The notes under the pieces are model-generated. The model saw only the letters and a program-made list of their open reading frames with translations. It made no database searches and was not told the origin of the DNA. This document shows, one piece after another, positions 23,651 to 26,054 of a stretch of 26,054 nucleotides of DNA (its first letter is position 1; each line of letters opens with the position of its first letter). Source of the stretch: Egerieenecus sp048201975 (GTDB lineage: Bacteria; Bacillota; Clostridia; Christensenellales; Aristaeellaceae); contig DBFBGQ010000027.1 of NCBI GenBank assembly GCA_048201975.1, positions 1 to 26,054 on the forward strand. Reading direction: 5' to 3'. The translations under genes were made by a program, and so were the position numbers.

Positions 23651-23932
23651 ATGTACGAAGACAAGACGCTGGTATGCAAGGATTGTGGTGCCGAATTCGT
23701 TTTCACTGCCGGTGAGCAGGAGTTCTATGCCGAGAAGGGCTTCCAGAACGAGCCCACCCGCTGCAAGGCCTGCCGCCAGGCCCGCAAGGCCAGCCGTCCC
23801 GCTGCCGGCGCTCCCCGCGAGATGCACGACGCCATCTGCGCCAACTGCGGTAAGCCCACCCAGGTGCCCTTCGAGCCCAAGGGTGATCGTCCCGTTTACT
23901 GCAGCGAGTGCTTTGCCGCCATGCGCCGCTAA
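23651..23932 (+). CDS. Small protein with two zinc ribbons
   Basis: 93 residues with eight cysteines in four CxxC pairs: Cys9/Cys12 with Cys38/Cys41, and Cys63/Cys66 with Cys84/Cys87. The first unit (LVCKDCGAEFVFTAGEQEFY, then RCKACRQARK) matches the probable zinc-ribbon domain of Firmicutes small proteins; the second is CANCGK with YCSEC. A basic linker (RQARKASR) lies between them. The likely role is nucleic-acid or ribosome binding, but no function is established. Start 23651 is preceded by AGGGGG with a rather long 10-nt spacing; an upstream in-frame GTG would lie within the structured leader and is rejected. The cysteines and the structured RNA leader make regulation by metal or by translation state conceivable. 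Confidence 0.9.
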   Translation: MYEDKTLVCKDCGAEFVFTAGEQEFYAEKGFQNEPTRCKACRQARKASRPAAGAPREMHDAICANCGKPTQVPFEPKGDRPVYCSECFAAMRR

Positions 23933-23958
23933 GCAGTCACCAAGAACCTGACGACCAA

Positions 23959-23995
23959 AGCGCCTTCTTCCCGCGAGGGAGGAAGGCGCTTTTTT
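23959..23995 (+). terminator. Terminator of the zinc-ribbon gene
   Basis: A 14-bp stem (AGCGCCTTC outer arm at 23959-23967 with GAAGGCGCT at 23982-23990, plus an inner CCC/GGG pairing) is capped by a GCGA tetraloop and followed by six T residues. It ends just before the rlmH ribosome binding site, so some read-through to rlmH is possible. Confidence 0.92.
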
Positions 23996-24009
23996 AAGGA
24001 GGAAACGCC

Positions 24010-24489
24010 GTGCAGCTGTGCCTGATCGCCGTGGGGAAGCTCAAGGAGGCTCCTCTGCGCGCCCTGCGAGACGAATACGTCAAGCGCCTGAGCCGCTTCT
24101 GCCGCCTGGAGGAAATTGAGCTCCCCGACCTGCCCGAGCCCGCTTCCCCCTCCCCCGCCCTGGAAAAGCAGGTGATGCTCCGGGAGGGCGAAAGCATTCT
24201 CCAGCGCATCCGCCCCGGGGACTACGTGGTGGCGCTGACCATTCCCGGCAAGCAATGGGATTCCCCCGGCTTGTCCCGGCACCTGAGCGAACTGAAGCTG
24301 CGGGGCGCAGGGCGAATCGTGTTCGTCATCGGCGGTTCCCTGGGGCTTTCCGACCCGGTGAAGGCCCGGGCGGACGAGGAGCTTTCCATGAGCAAAATGA
24401 CCTTTCCCCATCGGCTGGCGCGGATCATGCTCCTGGAGCAGCTGTACCGCTGCATGAAAATCGAGGCCGGGGAACGATACCACAAATGA
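24010..24489 (+). CDS. rlmH: 23S rRNA (pseudouridine1915-N3)-methyltransferase
   Basis: 159 residues, the normal size for RlmH, a SPOUT-fold enzyme that uses S-adenosylmethionine to methylate pseudouridine 1915 in helix 69 of 23S rRNA on assembled 70S ribosomes. The knot region is clear: VFVIGGSLGLSD (SAM-binding glycine loop), followed by LSMSKMTFPHRLARIMLLEQ and the invariant C-terminal YRCMKIEAGERYHK. AAGGAGGA lies directly before the GTG start at 24010. It follows the zinc-ribbon terminator by 14 bp and shows no promoter of its own, so expression may come from read-through or an unseen promoter. Confidence 0.97.
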   Translation: MQLCLIAVGKLKEAPLRALRDEYVKRLSRFCRLEEIELPDLPEPASPSPALEKQVMLREGESILQRIRPGDYVVALTIPGKQWDSPGLSRHLSELKLRGAGRIVFVIGGSLGLSDPVKARADEELSMSKMTFPHRLARIMLLEQLYRCMKIEAGERYHK

Positions 24490-24515
24490 CCACGCCAGCT
24501 CCCCTACCGCCGCGA

Positions 24516-24544
24516 TTGACAACCCCATGGGCCCATGGTATGAT
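24516..24544 (+). promoter_or_regulatory. Promoter with palindromic operator in the spacer
   Basis: TTGACA (24516-24521), a 17-bp spacer and TATGAT (24539-24544). The spacer contains a perfect 14-bp palindrome, CCATGGGCCCATGG (24525-24538), directly abutting the -10 element. A protein bound there would block RNA polymerase. It drives the acyltransferase gene 62 bp downstream. Confidence 0.82.
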
Positions 24545-24606
24545 AACCTAATCCCCAGGTATTACGGCTTTGCTTGCCTTTGAAATTTTCTGAAGGGGGA
24601 CCTGCT

Positions 24607-25320
24607 ATGTCTTGCCTGACGCATGTAAAATCCCTGATCAAGCGCGTTCTTCGCATTGCTCCGCCCGCCACCCCAGCGGTCCCCGCCGCACCTTCCAACG
24701 AGGTTCTGCTTCCAGGCGCCTGCCCCTTGGCCGACTGCGGGGAAGGCAACGCCGTTCACTACAACCAGACCTGCGCGTTCACTGACTGTTACATCTCCAT
24801 CATGGGCAATCACAACACCGTGGTTTTCCACGACCATTGCAATCTTAGCGGGCTGCGCATCTTCATCCAGGGAGACGAGAACCGCATCGAATTCGGGGAG
24901 TGCGTGATCGTCAACGCATCCTCGGTGCAGCCAGCGGTATTCAACGCCATCGGCGGCCGGAAAATCCTTGTGGGGGACGGCTCGCTGTTTTCCAACAATA
25001 TTGAAATTCACACCTCCGACTATCATGGCATTTACGACATGGAGGGCCGGCGCGTCAACCCGGACAAGGATATCATCATCGGCAAATCCGTATGGGTCTG
25101 CCTGGGCTGCAAAATTCTGAAAGGCTCCGCAATCGCGGACGGTTCCATTGTGGGGGCCGGCACGGTGGTTTCCGGCGCCTTCCGGGAAGAAAACGTCATC
25201 ATTGCCGGGAACCCCGGAAAGATCATCAAGCGGAACATCTTCTGGCGGCACGAGAAGCAGGATCAGGCTCCCGTGCCCGACAACCTGAAAGCGAAAGCAC
25301 AGGAACACAAAACCGCCTGA
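24607..25320 (+). CDS. Hexapeptide-repeat (left-handed beta-helix) acyltransferase
   Basis: 237 residues. Such enzymes transfer acetyl or other acyl groups from acyl-CoA to sugars, antibiotics or polysaccharide precursors. The middle of the protein (about 60-205) shows imperfect hexapeptide periods, for example NTVVFHDHCNLSGLRIFIQG, KILVGDGSLFSNNIEIHTSD with the likely catalytic His, and KDIIIGKSVWVCLGCKILKGSAIADGSIVGAGTVV, ending with the family's IIAGNPGKIIKRN. An N-terminal extension of about 50 residues with a Pro/Ala-rich stretch (APPATPAVPAAP) precedes the helix and is unusual. AAGGGGGA lies about 7 bases before ATG at 24607. It has its own promoter and precedes a membrane protein gene by 54 bp, which fits a cell-surface polysaccharide locus. 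Confidence 0.9.
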   Translation: MSCLTHVKSLIKRVLRIAPPATPAVPAAPSNEVLLPGACPLADCGEGNAVHYNQTCAFTDCYISIMGNHNTVVFHDHCNLSGLRIFIQGDENRIEFGECVIVNASSVQPAVFNAIGGRKILVGDGSLFSNNIEIHTSDYHGIYDMEGRRVNPDKDIIIGKSVWVCLGCKILKGSAIADGSIVGAGTVVSGAFREENVIIAGNPGKIIKRNIFWRHEKQDQAPVPDNLKAKAQEHKTA

Positions 25321-25374
25321 GGCGCCGTTCCTCTTGCTGTTCCTTTCACGAAATCACGCAAAGGAGAATCATTC

Positions 25375-26054
25375 ATGCGCGACCGCTCCACCGCCGCTCA
25401 GGCGTTTTACCTGCGGGAATACCTGCTGCTTGCGGGCATTCTGTTCACCTTCCTGTGGCGCTTTGTAGCCATGCTGTGGATTCCCGCCCTGGCCCCCCTG
25501 GAGGACTATTTGATCATGCTCTGGGCGGGCCTGGCCGCGGGGCTGGCCTGTCAGGGCCGCAGCTGGCGGCACAAGAGCATGCTGCTGCTGTGGACCGGCC
25601 TGGGGCTGATCTTTGTGCGGTGCCTTTTCGGCGGGGAGGAGACCCTGGCCGCGGGCCTGAAATCCGTGGCCCATGGCGTATTGGCCTTTGGGGTATGCTA
25701 TCAGACGGCCATAGGGCTGCGCAAGGAGGCGCTGCTCACCTTCCTGCGGCTGCTGCTGGGCATCTGGACCACGGTCATGACCCTGCTGGCCCTGGCGGGG
25801 GTCTGGGCCGCCCTGTATGACCAGGTGCTCTCCACGCCCCAGGGAGGCGTTTACGTGATCGGCGTACAGCAGGGGCGGCTGAACCTGCTCACCTACTGCA
25901 CCAACTCCGCGTCAAATCTGGCGGTATCCATTCTGGCGGGGCTGACGGGCATGCTGCTGACACGCAACCGCCTGGGCCGGGGGCTGTACGCCCTGGCCTG
26001 CCTGATCATGTTCCTGGTGCTGAGCCTGACGGTCACCCGCACGGCGTTCCTGAC
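25375..26054 (+). CDS. Multi-pass membrane protein, possibly O-antigen ligase-like (3' end beyond window)
   Basis: The open frame runs from ATG 25375, with AAGGAG 8 bases upstream, off the right edge: 226 codons without stop. The product is very hydrophobic, with about six or seven membrane segments (for example LLLAGILFTFLWRFVAMLWI, LLLGIWTTVMTLLALAGVWA and LYALACLIMFLVLSLTV). Between helices lies GVQQGRLNLLTYCTNSASNLAVS, followed by LTVTRTAFL. That arrangement resembles the arginine-containing external loop and the SRG-like segment of O-antigen ligase/polymerase (Wzy_C/WaaL) proteins, but the match is by eye and incomplete. The acyltransferase gene before it supports a role in surface glycan export or polymerisation. 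It is partial at its C-terminus. Confidence 0.75.
   Translation, partial: MRDRSTAAQAFYLREYLLLAGILFTFLWRFVAMLWIPALAPLEDYLIMLWAGLAAGLACQGRSWRHKSMLLLWTGLGLIFVRCLFGGEETLAAGLKSVAHGVLAFGVCYQTAIGLRKEALLTFLRLLLGIWTTVMTLLALAGVWAALYDQVLSTPQGGVYVIGVQQGRLNLLTYCTNSASNLAVSILAGLTGMLLTRNRLGRGLYALACLIMFLVLSLTVTRTAFL

Overview
The window looks like a chromosomal segment of a moderately GC-rich, monoderm-type member of the Bacillota (class Clostridia), plausibly gut-associated. The grounds are strong AGGAGG-type ribosome binding sites before almost every gene, sigma-A promoters, a sugar ABC transporter of the CUT1 kind whose ATPase is not encoded beside it, AraC-type regulators, formate-tetrahydrofolate ligase, and small zinc-ribbon and RlmH genes of Firmicutes type. 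The exact lineage cannot be read from the sequence.

Left block (138-13721): a glycan-use locus. Eight genes run leftward in this order of transcription: two permeases, a large uncharacterised protein with a predicted alpha/alpha toroid, a GH105 unsaturated-uronyl hydrolase, an AraC regulator, a secreted solute-binding protein with its own promoter and 3' terminator, an alpha/beta-hydrolase (esterase-like) with an odd N-terminal domain, and a GH31 enzyme. A GH1 beta-glycosidase is transcribed divergently. None of the enzymes has a signal peptide. The picture is therefore import of an oligosaccharide that carries, or is processed to, an unsaturated uronic acid end, followed by de-esterification and hydrolysis in the cytoplasm. 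The divergent promoter region carries a perfect 13-bp box in mirrored positions before both promoters, a good candidate for the AraC operator.

Junction (13732-14060): a strong stem-loop, then about 270 bp of non-coding DNA made almost entirely of successive hairpins, lying between convergent genes. It also sits where base composition changes from moderate GC to visibly higher GC.

Middle block (14061-23334): fhs and a MATE-family exporter, each with a clear promoter, then a tightly overlapping four-gene redox operon (Old Yellow Enzyme-like protein with a 4Fe-4S motif, short-chain dehydrogenase, FrdA-like flavoprotein, Gfo/Idh/MocA oxidoreductase). A second AraC-type regulator is divergent to this operon. 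The substrate is unknown; this is the best candidate in the window for an undescribed pathway.

Right block (23366-26054): a consensus promoter drives a highly structured leader RNA of about 200 nt, then a 93-residue protein with two zinc ribbons, a terminator, and rlmH. A promoter with a perfect 14-bp palindrome between its -35 and -10 elements precedes a hexapeptide-repeat acyltransferase and a multi-pass membrane protein, cut by the window edge, that may be an O-antigen-ligase-like protein; this may be the start of a surface-polysaccharide locus. No tRNA, rRNA, CRISPR array, insertion sequence or integrase was seen.
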